DNA of 64,000 bases from Flexithrix dorotheae DSM 6795 (GCF_000379765.1 NZ_KB903465.1:186001-250000), one strand, 5' to 3'. Positions 28,339 to 38,359 are shown, numbered from the stretch's first letter. The notes: generated from the letters alone by a model not told the origin. Translations and numbers: made by a program.

Positions 28339-29168
28339 TATCTAAATATGAATTTTTAAGTTACAATTACCGATTGAATTAGTTAATAAAAAATTATAGG
28401 GAATCACACCACTCATTTTTGTGAGTGCAGGTATGATGCTAAATACATTGTTTTGTGAGAGAGTCTCAATCATCCAATTGATCATAGATCAAAATTTCAA
28501 CAAACGGGGATAGTCGCCATAAATAATCACGAATTATTTATTGGCTTAAGAGAGTTTATCTTATGTGACGGAAAAAAGGTAGTAGTTATTATGTAATATT
28601 AGTGCTCCTTGTTGCTAGTTATTAAAGCTAAATAGTATATGGGTGATTGTTATTTCATTTTCATATTTCTCCTTCTCTTATCTGTCAACTTCCTGCCTTC
28701 TGGATATATTTATCTTTTCTCCCCAAATTCTACAATAAATACCAGGAGGCTCACAAAGGTACAAAGAAAATAGAACGCAAGTCAAGTTTAATTGTAAACT
28801 TTTTTAGAAAAAAATGATTTTTTTTAAGTTAAATTGAAAAATAATGTTATATGCAGACCAATCTTCTAATGATTCCATTACTTTCTTGAGCATTTTTCAA
28901 TCGTCCTTCAGCGAACAAAATTGCCCGCTGGCGGACATTACTACCTCATCTTGCACCACATTCAAACCAACATAAATAACTGAAAAACAATCACTTAAAT
29001 CAATGGTATTGATATTGTAATTGTTTATTGTCAATTATTTAGAAACGCAGTAAGGATTCCCCAAAAAATTCAATGGGTTGAAGCCTGGGATTTGAAACCC
29101 TCCAACCCTTTTTGCATCCCGAATTTTTATATTACTACTACCCTGTTTCATTTGCTTATGTAAGAATT
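28339..29168. other. Long gene-free region between divergent rpoD and a permease gene
   Basis: No ORF or known RNA was recognised in about 830 bases. A small hairpin (28410-28415 with 28422-28427, TTTTTG loop) lies about 75 bases upstream of the rpoD start codon, in what is probably its leader. The middle part (28700-28860) is very AT-rich. The arrangement leaves room for a long rpoD leader or a small RNA, but neither can be supported from the sequence alone. Confidence 0.4.
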
Positions 29169-31604
29169 ATGCTAAAAAATTACCTAAAAGTCGCCTTAAG
29201 AAGTCTGAATAAAAATAAAATTTATGCAGTCATCAATATTCTGGGCTTATCTGTTGGTCTGGCCTGCTGCATATTAATATTGCTCCATGTGCAGGATGAA
29301 TTATCCTACGATAAGTTTCACAATAATTCTGAAAACATTTACCGGGTTGCACTCGAAAGAAAATACCCTAGCCATTCCACCCACTATGCCGTTATTCCCC
29401 ACTCTTTTTCAAAAGTGATAGAATCTGATTACCCGGAAGTGGAGGCGGCTGCCCGATTGTTTTATTTTCCCGGAAACACTGTTTTCAGGTATGAAGATGA
29501 AAAAGGTAATCTCAATATTTTTGAGGAGAAAAAATTTGTGCAGGCCGATTCCAATTTTTTCGACATCTTCTCCATTCCCATCATTAAAGGAAATAAGAAT
29601 GAAGTACTGAAAAACCCAAATGCTGCAGTACTCACCCAGGAAACAGCTAAAAGGTATTTTGGGGATAAAGATCCCATAAACAAGGTCATCAAGACTCAAA
29701 ATGCAGAATTTATTGTAACAGGGGTTTGCGAGAATGTTCCTCCAAACAGTCACCTTGATTTTGATATCCTTGCCGGTGTAGCCGGCAATCAATTCCTTCA
29801 GAATTTAAATTTCATTGGTTTTTCTGCCTACACCTATGTGGTTTTGAAAGATAAATCTTCTCCGGAAAAACTGGAAGCAAAATTTCCGGAAATGGTGCTA
29901 AAATATGCCGCCCCACAAATTGAGCAAAATACGGAAATTTCTTATCAGGCTTATCAGGAGGCTGGTAATGGTTACCGGTATTTTCTACAAAACATCCAGG
30001 ACATTCACCTGAAATCCCAGCTTGAAGCAGAAATGAAGGTAAATGGTTCCATGTCTATGGTTTATATACTCATTTCCATAGCCCTTTTTATTTTAATGAT
30101 CGCCTGTATCAATTTCATGAATCTGACTACTGCCCGATCCTCCGAAAGAGCCAAGGAGGTAGGGGTAAGGAAATCATTGGGTTCTTTTAAAAAGCAACTC
30201 ATTTTTCAGTTCCTCACCGAATCCGTTTTAGTCAGCCTCATTAGCCTGCTCATTGCCTTTGTGATCATTAGCATGGTGCTCCCTGCATTCAACAGCCTGG
30301 TTCAAAAAGAACTGGTACTCGACCTCAATAACTGGGATTATATCCTCTTCTCCATTGTTTTTTCTTCTTTCATTGGTTTAATCGCAGGAAGTTATCCTGC
30401 TTTTGTCATTTCTTCCTTTAGCCCTGTAACCATTCTGAAAGGGAAAATTATCAATTCCGTAAAAGGCGCCTGGTTACGAAATGGATTAGTGATATTCCAA
30501 TTTTCTATTTCCATTATTTTAATTGCAGGCACCTTAGTAATCAATGATCAACTGGAATATCTTTTTGATAAAGACTTAGGATTCCAGAAAGATAATATGA
30601 TTGTAGTAGAAAGAGCTTTCGCACTTCAGGATAAACTCGAGACTTTCAAAGACCAGGTCAGAAACATTGCCGAAGTAGAAAACATTGGCTCCACTACATT
30701 AATGCCGGGGAACGATCAGTTTTTTGGAAGCCTGTTCACTCCGGAAGGGAAAACCGAAGCCTTTACCACCAAAACCATGGTAATTGATGAAGATTTTGAA
30801 GAAACCCTAGGATTTCAGATTGTGGAGGGCCGGGATTTTTCCAAAGCTTATAATGATTCTGCCACCATTCTCCTCAATGAAAAAGCCGTACAGGTTTTGG
30901 GAATTGAGAACCCTGTTGGGTCAAGGCTCTCTGTCAGGCAGGTCAATGTAGATGTAAACCCAACCTACACCATAGTTGGTATTGTAAAAGATTTTCACTT
31001 CCAGTCCCTGAAAGATAACATCAGTCCCCTTGCCATTTTAAGTACTGATAATCCCAATCATCCTCAAACTGGTTTTTTAGTCGTTAGAGCAGGAAATGCG
31101 GATTTGAGCAAAATTATCAATCATGTAGAAACCCTGTGGACAAAATTTCTTCCAGAAGAGCCATTTACCTATTCTATTTTCGAAGAAGATTTGATGCGGC
31201 AATACAAGCCGGAAAATACTACTTCAAAGGTTTTTGCCATTTTTTCTGCCTTGGCTATCCTAATTGGTTGTGTAGGTTTGTTCGGGTTAGCCGCTTATAC
31301 CGCAAGCAAAAGAACCAAGGAAATCGGGGTACGCAAAGTTCTGGGAGCAAGCGTCTTTTCTGTGGTATTTATGCTTTCCAAAGAATTTACCAAACTCATT
31401 CTCTGGGCAATGGCCATAGCCACACCTGTGGCTTATTTCCTGATGGACTGGTGGTTACAAGAATTTCCCTACAAAATTAAACTGGGAATAGGCGTATTTG
31501 TCATTTCAGGAATCACAGCCCTGATTGTAGCCTGGTTAACCGTGAGTTACCAGTCTATAAAGGCTGCCATTAACAATCCTGTAAAATCATTGAAAGTGGA
31601 ATGA
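29169..31604 (+). CDS. ABC-transporter-type permease, FtsX/MacB family (fourth copy)
   Basis: The ATG at 29169 (MLKNYLKVALRSLNKNK, 811 residues) is chosen because it gives the family's usual start; the upstream ATG at 29112 adds 19 atypical residues. It has the same double FtsX plan as the three-gene cluster 13 kb upstream: the first helix at about 20-42, SERAKEVGVRKSLGS in the first FtsX domain, and RTKEIGVRKVLGA in the second. The periplasmic domains are strongly diverged from the tandem copies. No ATPase gene adjoins it. It is convergent with the porin-like gene, 11 bases apart, without a visible terminator. Confidence 0.9.
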   Translation: MLKNYLKVALRSLNKNKIYAVINILGLSVGLACCILILLHVQDELSYDKFHNNSENIYRVALERKYPSHSTHYAVIPHSFSKVIESDYPEVEAAARLFYFPGNTVFRYEDEKGNLNIFEEKKFVQADSNFFDIFSIPIIKGNKNEVLKNPNAAVLTQETAKRYFGDKDPINKVIKTQNAEFIVTGVCENVPPNSHLDFDILAGVAGNQFLQNLNFIGFSAYTYVVLKDKSSPEKLEAKFPEMVLKYAAPQIEQNTEISYQAYQEAGNGYRYFLQNIQDIHLKSQLEAEMKVNGSMSMVYILISIALFILMIACINFMNLTTARSSERAKEVGVRKSLGSFKKQLIFQFLTESVLVSLISLLIAFVIISMVLPAFNSLVQKELVLDLNNWDYILFSIVFSSFIGLIAGSYPAFVISSFSPVTILKGKIINSVKGAWLRNGLVIFQFSISIILIAGTLVINDQLEYLFDKDLGFQKDNMIVVERAFALQDKLETFKDQVRNIAEVENIGSTTLMPGNDQFFGSLFTPEGKTEAFTTKTMVIDEDFEETLGFQIVEGRDFSKAYNDSATILLNEKAVQVLGIENPVGSRLSVRQVNVDVNPTYTIVGIVKDFHFQSLKDNISPLAILSTDNPNHPQTGFLVVRAGNADLSKIINHVETLWTKFLPEEPFTYSIFEEDLMRQYKPENTTSKVFAIFSALAILIGCVGLFGLAAYTASKRTKEIGVRKVLGASVFSVVFMLSKEFTKLILWAMAIATPVAYFLMDWWLQEFPYKIKLGIGVFVISGITALIVAWLTVSYQSIKAAINNPVKSLKVE

Positions 31605-31615
31605 AAAGAAGTGCT

Positions 31616-32320
31616 CTATTCTGGCACTTCCGCTTTTTCTTTTTTCAGATTGCCCAGCGGGAATAAATAGGCTACAGAAAAATTAATCACCTGATTCTGA
31701 GAGCCTAGTGGTGCTCCCTCCGATTCTCTGTCAATAATATTATTGAGCCCCATGGTGCCCCGGCCTTCAAACTGGAAAGTCCCTTTCAACATATCAATAG
31801 TTAATCCCAAGCCCACAGTTACTCCAAATTCTACCGGCTTGGCAGTACCTTCATCATAGGGATAAGTTGGTTCCAAAACTGTTGACTGGTCGGCTCTTGT
31901 ATCATTCGTAGTATTAGAAGCTGAAAGCAGATAGCTCAAATGCGGTCCAAAATTCAAAAAGTATTTAACCCGTTTTTTCCCCACAAAAATATTGGTAAGG
32001 ATGGGAAAATCAATGTAATTGTAGCGCATGGTAAATGAAAGATTGGGATTGATTTCACCATTAGTACTCCGAGTCAATTCTGTCCAGCCTTTTTGAGAAT
32101 AATTAAGCTCCGTTTGCAATCCTACATTAGGATTTGCCGAAACTTTTAGTATTACCCCACCCAAATACCCGGTTAATGTAGTCGCTGTATTTAGATTGGG
32201 GTCAAGCACTACCTGCGAACTATTATACCCCCCTTTCAGCCCCATCCATACTTGTGCCTGCAAACTCAATGCACTGCATAAAAACATTGGAACCAATAAT
32301 AGTAAACAGCTTTTTTTCAT
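31616..32320 (-). CDS. Outer-membrane beta-barrel protein (PorT/OMP_b-brl type)
   Basis: The 234-residue protein has a signal peptide (MKKSCLLLLVPMFLCSALSL, cleaved after QAQ) and begins with VWMGLKGGYNSSQV, the typical first strand of the small outer-membrane barrels widespread in Bacteroidota. Strands alternate through NPNVGLQTELNYSQKG and RYNYIDFPILTNIF to a C-terminal VINFSVAYLFPL. The usual roles range from structural to secretion accessory, and none can be assigned here. It is a single gene convergent with the fourth FtsX permease. Confidence 0.82.
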   Translation of the reverse strand: MKKSCLLLLVPMFLCSALSLQAQVWMGLKGGYNSSQVVLDPNLNTATTLTGYLGGVILKVSANPNVGLQTELNYSQKGWTELTRSTNGEINPNLSFTMRYNYIDFPILTNIFVGKKRVKYFLNFGPHLSYLLSASNTTNDTRADQSTVLEPTYPYDEGTAKPVEFGVTVGLGLTIDMLKGTFQFEGRGTMGLNNIIDRESEGAPLGSQNQVINFSVAYLFPLGNLKKEKAEVPE

Positions 32321-32435
32321 ATATTTAATAATTCTAATTCTGTAAAAAAGTGAAGTATTTTCTGATCGGTTAAAACAAATTCAATTCAAAATTATCTCAT
32401 CTAACTCTGCTGAAAACACATTTAATCTATAATAA

Positions 32436-32465
32436 TTTGACTGACCTTTTATATTAATTATTTTG
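32436..32465 (+). promoter_or_regulatory. Candidate promoter of the exported epimerase gene
   Basis: TTTG at 32436-32439 and TTATTTTG at 32458-32465 are 18 bases apart. They match the Bacteroidota minus-33/minus-7 pair with one mismatch in the minus-7 box. The gene starts 64 bases downstream. Confidence 0.5.
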
Positions 32466-32529
32466 CAGGTAAATAAAATCCCAAATCAAAACACCTCATT
32501 TTTCACCTACTTTTTGAAATAAAATTAAG

Positions 32530-33909
32530 ATGCACAAAAATAACTTTATTCATGGCAATCCCCTTATTTTTTTAATTTCAGTACTTTTTTTTAGTCTTAT
32601 TTCACTTTTTGGTTATGCACAAAGTGAAAATTCCTTAAAAATTGCCAAAGAAATTGAAGCCTCCTTTCAATCAGAACTTCTCGAGAAATGGTACCCATTG
32701 TGTATTGATAAGCAAAAAGGGGGATATTTTTCGAATTTTACCTCCGACTGGAAAAAGGGAAATTCACAAAATAAAATGCTGGTTACCCAATCGAGACATA
32801 TCTGGACTACAGCAAAAGTGGCAAGGATGTACCCCGATAAAAAGGAAACCTATACCACCTATGCCGCCCATGGAGTGAAATTTCTTAAAGAAAAAATGTG
32901 GGATGAAAAATTTGGAGGATTTTACATGATGGTAGATCGCAACGGAAAAACACTTCCTGATAATTATAAAGATGAAAAAAGAGCCTATGGAAATTCTTTT
33001 GCCATCTATGGGCTGGCCGCCTATTACGATCTGACCAAAGATGAAAGCGCGTTGGAATTGGCCAAAAAGACTTTCTTATGGATGGACAAAAACTGCCATG
33101 ATGATGAATACGGAGGGTATTTTGAGCAGCTCAACCGGGACGGCTCTCCCATTGAAAAAGGGGAAAGCGAAATGTTTGATAAAGTAGCCTATCGCAAAAA
33201 AGATTACAATTCCTCCATTCATATTCTGGAGGCTTTTACAGAGCTTTACATGGTCTGGCCTGATGAACACCTAAAAAAAAGATTAGCTGAAATGCTGGAA
33301 GTCGTGAGGGATAAAATCGTAACCAACAAAGGTTACATGCTTATGCTTTTTCAACCAGACTGGGCTTATATTCCCTTTACGGAATATAAGGTATCAGAAG
33401 AAAGGAAATATGTATTTGATCACGTTACAGCCGGTCATGATGTAGAAACAGCTTTTTTAATTATTGAAGCCAGTCACGCCCTTGGTTTGAAACACGATGA
33501 GAAAACAATGAAAAAGGCTAAACTTATGGTGGAACATTCCATTCAGAATTTATGGGATAATGAGCTGGGAGGATTGTATGATGAAGGATATTATTTTGAA
33601 GGGAGTGATACCATTACCATCCTGAGTAAGGGGAAAAACTGGTGGGCACAGGCAGAAGCCATGAATGCTTTCCTTTTAATGGCCAAACTCTACCCGGAAG
33701 AAGAAGACAAATATTTCCAATTATTTGAAAAACAGTGGAATTACATCAAAAACTACCTGATCGACCATGACTATGGAGGGTGGTATGCCAGTGGAATTGA
33801 CCAACATCCGGAATACCAAAAACGACCCAAAGCCTCCATTTGGAAAGGAACCTATCACAATGCCAGAGCCATGATGGGATGTATTAAAATGCTGAAGGAA
33901 GGAGATTAA
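32530..33909 (+). CDS. Exported AGE-family sugar epimerase/isomerase
   Basis: The 459-residue protein has an N-terminal signal peptide (hydrophobic 14-30, cleaved after GYAQ) and a mature part of about 430 residues with the (alpha/alpha)6 barrel of N-acylglucosamine 2-epimerases and cellobiose 2-epimerases. Supporting stretches are SRHIWTTAKVARMYP, GGFYMMVDRNGK, DHVTAGHDVETAFLI and KGKNWWAQAEAMNAFL, which carry the active-site His and Trp-rich loops. Family members are normally cytoplasmic. Here a periplasmic enzyme acting on mannose, glucose or an oligosaccharide is likely. Its neighbours do not form a carbohydrate operon. Confidence 0.82.
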   Translation: MHKNNFIHGNPLIFLISVLFFSLISLFGYAQSENSLKIAKEIEASFQSELLEKWYPLCIDKQKGGYFSNFTSDWKKGNSQNKMLVTQSRHIWTTAKVARMYPDKKETYTTYAAHGVKFLKEKMWDEKFGGFYMMVDRNGKTLPDNYKDEKRAYGNSFAIYGLAAYYDLTKDESALELAKKTFLWMDKNCHDDEYGGYFEQLNRDGSPIEKGESEMFDKVAYRKKDYNSSIHILEAFTELYMVWPDEHLKKRLAEMLEVVRDKIVTNKGYMLMLFQPDWAYIPFTEYKVSEERKYVFDHVTAGHDVETAFLIIEASHALGLKHDEKTMKKAKLMVEHSIQNLWDNELGGLYDEGYYFEGSDTITILSKGKNWWAQAEAMNAFLLMAKLYPEEEDKYFQLFEKQWNYIKNYLIDHDYGGWYASGIDQHPEYQKRPKASIWKGTYHNARAMMGCIKMLKEGD

Positions 33910-34087
33910 AAATTAATTTCAAATTACAGCATAATAAAAGGTTCATTTCTTATTAAAATGTGATGGTAACCGTAACTTTGACCTTGAAGGAAAAAACGTC
34001 TCTTTGTTTTCAGGGAGGATGTTAGAAGATTGCGTTTGTAACGCGATTTTAAATTCACAGGCATTTCAAAACCCTTTCTCATCACCT

Positions 34088-35569
34088 ATGGTAAAAAAAT
34101 TAATACAATTATTACTTGGCATTTTGTTATTCCACATTGTAATTGTATTGTTCAATACCTTTACCTTCAAATCCAAACAAATTAAGGTGGAATCTTTGCC
34201 GCCATTTGAGGTCAATAATTCAGCCGTTCAAAACTTTGCCAGTACCTTAGCTTTTAAAACAATTTCACAGGATGAAGATGGACAATTTCATCCGGAAGCT
34301 TTCTCTGCTCTGAGAAACTTTCTAAAAAGCACCTACCCATTAATCGATCTTTATTTACAAAGGGAACTGATCAATGAATACAGTTTGCTTTACAAATGGA
34401 AAGGGAAAAATCCTGACCTCAATCCGGTCATATTTATTGCCCATCAGGATGTGGTTCCGGTAGAGTCCACAACATTGGAAAAATGGAAGGTGGCGCCATT
34501 TACCGGAGAAGTGAATCATCAATATATTTGGGGAAGAGGCTCACTCGATATGAAAGTAGTGTTGGTAAGTCTGATGGAAGCCATAGAGCAACTTTTGCAA
34601 GAAAACTACCAGCCGGAAAGAGATATCTACCTGGCTTTCGGACATGATGAGGAAATTGGCGGAGAGAATGGTGGAAAAAAAATAGCGGAAGCATTGGAAA
34701 AAAGGGGGATTATGGCAGAATTCATCATGGATGAAGGGGGAGCCATGTCCCAGGGTTTAATTCCCAATATTGATTTGCCGGTAGCTATGGTAGGCATTGC
34801 CGAAAAAGGGTATTTAACGTTGGAACTTCGGGTAGAAAATATAGAAGGCGGACATGCGGCTAAACCCACTAATGAAACTGCCATTGGTATTCTTTCCAAT
34901 GCCATTGTGAAATTGGAAAATAACCAGATGCCTCTAAAAGTATCCCAACCGCTTCGGGAATTAGTAACCGCCATGGGACCGGAAATGCCCTTTCTGGAAA
35001 AAACTGTTTTTGCCAATCTCTGGCTTTTTGAGGGATTTATTCAGGACTTTTATGCAGATGATCCCGGTGGCAATGCCGTACTGAGAACTACAGTGGCACC
35101 TACAATTTTTCAAAGTGGTTTGCAGGATAATATTCTCCCTACAGAAGCCAGAGCAACCGTAAATTTTCGTATTTTGCCAGGAGAAACAGCCGAGGAAGTG
35201 CTGGAACATGCCAAAGCTGTAATTGCCGATAAAAGAGTAAAAATTATTCCCGGAAGTTTTGTAGCAGAACCATCCCCTGTTTCAAGTACCCAATCCAAAG
35301 GATTTAAAACCATTTCCAAAACCATTCGCCAGCATTTTCCTGAAACCGTAGTTGTGCCATTTTTGGTAATTGGAGGAACTGATTCCAAACATTTTTATAA
35401 AGTCACCAAAGACATTTACCGCTTTCTGCCCGTAAAATTTGGAGAAGGCGATTTACAAAGGATTCACGGAATCAATGAGCGGATAAGCATTGAAGCATAC
35501 AAACAATGCATCAGGTTTTATTATCAATTAATTAAAAATATTGATGAAGATGAAAGCAATAACCCTTAA
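34088..35569 (+). CDS. Membrane-anchored M20 metallopeptidase (carboxypeptidase S/PM20D1-like)
   Basis: The ATG at 34088 (MVKKLIQLLLGILLFH, 493 residues) directly precedes an N-terminal transmembrane anchor (5-25); the TTG at 34004 is rejected. M20 zinc ligands are visible: H119-x-D121 (IAHQDVVPV), the metal-bridging Asp in GRGSLDMK, and E188-E189 (GHDEEIGGENGG). Similarity is greatest to the carboxypeptidase S and PM20D1 group, which cleaves or forms N-acyl amino acids or peptides. A TAACTTTG box at 33973-33980 may be its minus-7 element. Its end overlaps the quinone oxidoreductase start by 20 bases. Confidence 0.87.
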   Translation: MVKKLIQLLLGILLFHIVIVLFNTFTFKSKQIKVESLPPFEVNNSAVQNFASTLAFKTISQDEDGQFHPEAFSALRNFLKSTYPLIDLYLQRELINEYSLLYKWKGKNPDLNPVIFIAHQDVVPVESTTLEKWKVAPFTGEVNHQYIWGRGSLDMKVVLVSLMEAIEQLLQENYQPERDIYLAFGHDEEIGGENGGKKIAEALEKRGIMAEFIMDEGGAMSQGLIPNIDLPVAMVGIAEKGYLTLELRVENIEGGHAAKPTNETAIGILSNAIVKLENNQMPLKVSQPLRELVTAMGPEMPFLEKTVFANLWLFEGFIQDFYADDPGGNAVLRTTVAPTIFQSGLQDNILPTEARATVNFRILPGETAEEVLEHAKAVIADKRVKIIPGSFVAEPSPVSSTQSKGFKTISKTIRQHFPETVVVPFLVIGGTDSKHFYKVTKDIYRFLPVKFGEGDLQRIHGINERISIEAYKQCIRFYYQLIKNIDEDESNNP

Positions 35570-36530
35570 AAGTTTTGGTCCTCCTGAAAATATGGCGATA
35601 GGAGATTGGGAAAAACCAATGCCCGGTCAGGGAGAAATTTTAGTAAAAGTACATGCTACAGCTGTAAACCGGGCCGATACGCTGCAAAGACAGGGGAAAT
35701 ACCCACCACCCAAAGGCGCCTCGGAAATTATGGGTTTGGAATTGGCCGGTGAAGTAGAATCATTGGGTCCGGATTGCAAAAAGTGGAAAAAAGGAGATTT
35801 TGTTTGTGGGTTATTGCCCGGAGGAGGCTATGCCGAATATGCGATTATCCATGAAAATTTAGCCTTGCCCATTCCAAAAGGATTAACAATTGCGGAGGCA
35901 GCTGCCATTCCTGAAGTTTTTCTCACGGCCTTTCAGGCAATTGACTGGCTGGCCAAATTAAAACAGGGAGAAAAAATATTGATTCATGCCGGAGCAAGTG
36001 GAGTCGGTACAGCAGGTATCCAAATCGCCAGAGAGAAGGGAGCAGAAATTTTTATAACCGCTTCAGCCGGGAAACATGCAATTTGCCAGCAATTGGGCGC
36101 TAATCATACCATTGATTATAAATCAAAAGCATTTGAGGAAGAAGTACATAGGTTTACACAGGGTAGAGGGGTAAACGTAATTGTAGATTTTATTGCCGCC
36201 CCCTATTTCCAACAAAATCTGAATGCCCTTTCCTTTGATGGCAGAATGGTTATGTTGGCTCTCATGGGAAGTCCAAAGACCAATTCCATAAATCTTGGCC
36301 CAATATTGAGAAAAAGACTGAAAATTATGGGATCTACTTTGAGGGCAAGGACATTAGATTATAAAATCAGGCTCTCAGAAGATTTGAAAAATTTTGCCTG
36401 GCCATTATTTGAATCAGGAAAATTAAAACCTATTATTGATACGACCTTTAGCTGGGAGGATGCAGCTGAAGCCCATCATTATATGGAAGCTAATAAAAAC
36501 ACGGGAAAGATAGTATTGAGAATTACCTGA
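35550..36530 (+). CDS. NAD(P)H:quinone oxidoreductase, zeta-crystallin/PIG3 type
   Basis: This medium-chain dehydrogenase/reductase has about 326 residues, from the ATG at 35550 (MKAITLKSFG); ATG 35544 and TTG 35541 are alternatives. There is no structural-zinc cysteine lobe, which marks the quinone reductase branch. The GroES-like N-terminal domain reads VHATAVNRADTLQRQGKYPP, and the Rossmann domain has the HAGASGVGTAGIQIAR turn with the NADP-binding loop near ITASAGKHA. It reduces quinones or enones in the cytoplasm. It overlaps the upstream M20 gene by 20 bases, so it is translated from the same mRNA. An ABC ATPase gene follows after 25 bases. Confidence 0.9.
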   Translation: MKAITLKSFGPPENMAIGDWEKPMPGQGEILVKVHATAVNRADTLQRQGKYPPPKGASEIMGLELAGEVESLGPDCKKWKKGDFVCGLLPGGGYAEYAIIHENLALPIPKGLTIAEAAAIPEVFLTAFQAIDWLAKLKQGEKILIHAGASGVGTAGIQIAREKGAEIFITASAGKHAICQQLGANHTIDYKSKAFEEEVHRFTQGRGVNVIVDFIAAPYFQQNLNALSFDGRMVMLALMGSPKTNSINLGPILRKRLKIMGSTLRARTLDYKIRLSEDLKNFAWPLFESGKLKPIIDTTFSWEDAAEAHHYMEANKNTGKIVLRIT

Positions 36531-36555
36531 TATTCAAGGAATGAACTTCACATAA

Positions 36556-37401
36556 ATGAGTTTAAAAATTGATTTGGAAAAAGCTTTACATACTTCAGTA
36601 GGTGAGGCGGTTTTAAAAATAAATATTGAAGTTGCTGAGCATGAGAAAATTGCCCTGATGGGTAAATCCGGGGAAGGCAAAACGACTTTATTAAAAATGC
36701 TGGCAGGTTTAATTACCCCGGATAATGGCAAAATCATAGTTGGAGAGGAAACCTGGTTTGATAAGGCCAATAAAATCAACCTTCCTCCTCAAAAAAGAAG
36801 CATTGGCTTTTTATTTCAGGATTATGCACTTTTCCCCAACATGACAGTTCGGGAAAACCTTAATTTTGCCTTATCTAAATTTGAGGCTCCTACCATAATT
36901 GATGAATTATTGGAAATTGTTGACTTAAAAGGTTTGGAAAACCAGAAACCTGGAAAACTTTCCGGAGGACAACAGCAAAGAGTGGCCCTGGCCAGAGCCA
37001 TGGTACGAAAACCAAAATTGATCTTACTGGATGAGCCACTTTCCGCCCTTGACAATGACATGCGGCTCAGACTTCAGGAAGACATTGTAAAACTTTTTTC
37101 AAAATATCCGGCAACTTTGGTTTTTGTAAGTCACGATCAGGCAGAAGTGATAAAACTGGCCAACAGGATGATGATTATGGAAGACAATCAAATTGTGAAG
37201 ACAGGGAAACCAACCTCAGTACTTCCATCTACCCCACCAGAAAAAAATACAGGAAAGATCATCTCTATACACCAGGAAAAAAGGATTGCAAAAGTATTAT
37301 TCAACGGGCAACTGCTTCAAATTCATTTAAATGAATTAGGGATAAAAAAGGAAGAATTGAAAGTTGGGAAAGAAGTAAAAATCACTTTTTATGGAGTCTG
37401 A
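36556..37401 (+). CDS. ABC-transporter ATP-binding protein, ModC-like, without adjacent partners
   Basis: The 281-residue ATPase has all motifs: Walker A GKSGEGKTT, Q-loop FLFQDYALFPNMTV, signature LSGGQQQRVALARA, Walker B LILLDEPLSALD, and the switch His in VFVSHDQAE. The sequence is closest to ModC/spermidine/sulfate-type importers. The last 50 residues (IISIHQEKRIAKVLFNGQLLQ) look like a TOBE-type domain. No permease or binding-protein gene is nearby, so the ligand is unknown; molybdate is only a family guess. It lies in an operon-like run behind the M20 and oxidoreductase genes. Confidence 0.88.
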   Translation: MSLKIDLEKALHTSVGEAVLKINIEVAEHEKIALMGKSGEGKTTLLKMLAGLITPDNGKIIVGEETWFDKANKINLPPQKRSIGFLFQDYALFPNMTVRENLNFALSKFEAPTIIDELLEIVDLKGLENQKPGKLSGGQQQRVALARAMVRKPKLILLDEPLSALDNDMRLRLQEDIVKLFSKYPATLVFVSHDQAEVIKLANRMMIMEDNQIVKTGKPTSVLPSTPPEKNTGKIISIHQEKRIAKVLFNGQLLQIHLNELGIKKEELKVGKEVKITFYGV

Positions 37402-37504
37402 CCAAAGAAAAAATATTTTTTTTAAAATCAACTGAAATAAATTAAACACCAGGACTACTAATCAATAAGATCAAACAAAATTTAACTAAAAAACGAATTC
37501 ACAA

Positions 37505-38029
37505 ATGGAAGAAACTGTATCATCAAGATCAATAGCCATTAAATACGGGCTAATACTAGGGGTAACACTTATCATCTATTCCTTTTTTATGCAATTTGCC
37601 GGCCTGGTTGGCAACCAGCTGGCCGGGAACCTCTCCTTCCTTTTCCATATTATAGCGACCATTTTAACCTTCAGAGAGTACAAATCTGAAAATAATGGCT
37701 TTATGAGCTTTGGAAAAGGGTTTGGTATGGGAATGTTTATGCTTTTTGTAGCTGCGGTATTAAGTAATTTGTTCAGCTACGTTTATCTTAATTTTATCGA
37801 TGATTCCATGATTCAAATGGTAAGGGAGATTACTCATGAACAAATGGTGACACAAAATCCGAACATGACAGATGAGCAGGTCGCTCAGGCTATGGGTTTT
37901 ACCAATAAATTTATGCTTAATTCAACTATGTTACCTGTTATGGGTTTCATTATGACTATGATTTTTGGATTAATCATTAGTCTTATAGTTAGCCTCATTA
38001 TGAAAAAAGATGACCCGGATGCTATATAA
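37505..38029 (+). CDS. DUF4199 membrane protein
   Basis: The 174-residue protein has four transmembrane segments (about 13-32, 35-51, 66-90 and 135-168). The N-terminal AIKYGLILGVTLIIYSF and the loop TFREYKSENNGFMSFGKGFG fit DUF4199, a Bacteroidota family of unknown function. A central acidic amphipathic stretch (QNPNMTDEQVAQAMG) lies between helices 3 and 4. A terminator-like hairpin follows 12 bases after the stop. No function should be inferred. Confidence 0.85.
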   Translation: MEETVSSRSIAIKYGLILGVTLIIYSFFMQFAGLVGNQLAGNLSFLFHIIATILTFREYKSENNGFMSFGKGFGMGMFMLFVAAVLSNLFSYVYLNFIDDSMIQMVREITHEQMVTQNPNMTDEQVAQAMGFTNKFMLNSTMLPVMGFIMTMIFGLIISLIVSLIMKKDDPDAI

Positions 38030-38359
38030 TGTTCAATTTTCAGCAAAGGTTTTTAATTCCAATTGCTAAAAACCTTTGCTAATTTTCCTTTCTTATTTCC
38101 CTTTATCATAAAGTACTTCCACATTATTCTATCATTAATCCTTTTTTTAACATATTTGCATCAAATAAAACAGAGTTGTTTTTTGAAATAGAAAAATCAT
38201 CCCCAATGAACCATAAAAATCCTTGCATCAATACTAAGGGTTACAAAATTGCAAACCCCGCAGGGAGGTTATTTTTAATTTAATTGGGATTTACTAAAAA
38301 TTATAAAATTTAATCCGGAAACAACTGACATTCAAAGTTAAAAATGGGGTGTGCTTAAA
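38030..38359. other. Intergenic region with a weak hairpin
   Basis: A 13-bp inverted repeat (38042-38054 with 38068-38080) lies just after the DUF4199 stop codon but is followed by only a weak T tract, so it may be an inefficient terminator. Nothing else was recognised before the GT2 gene. Confidence 0.5.
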
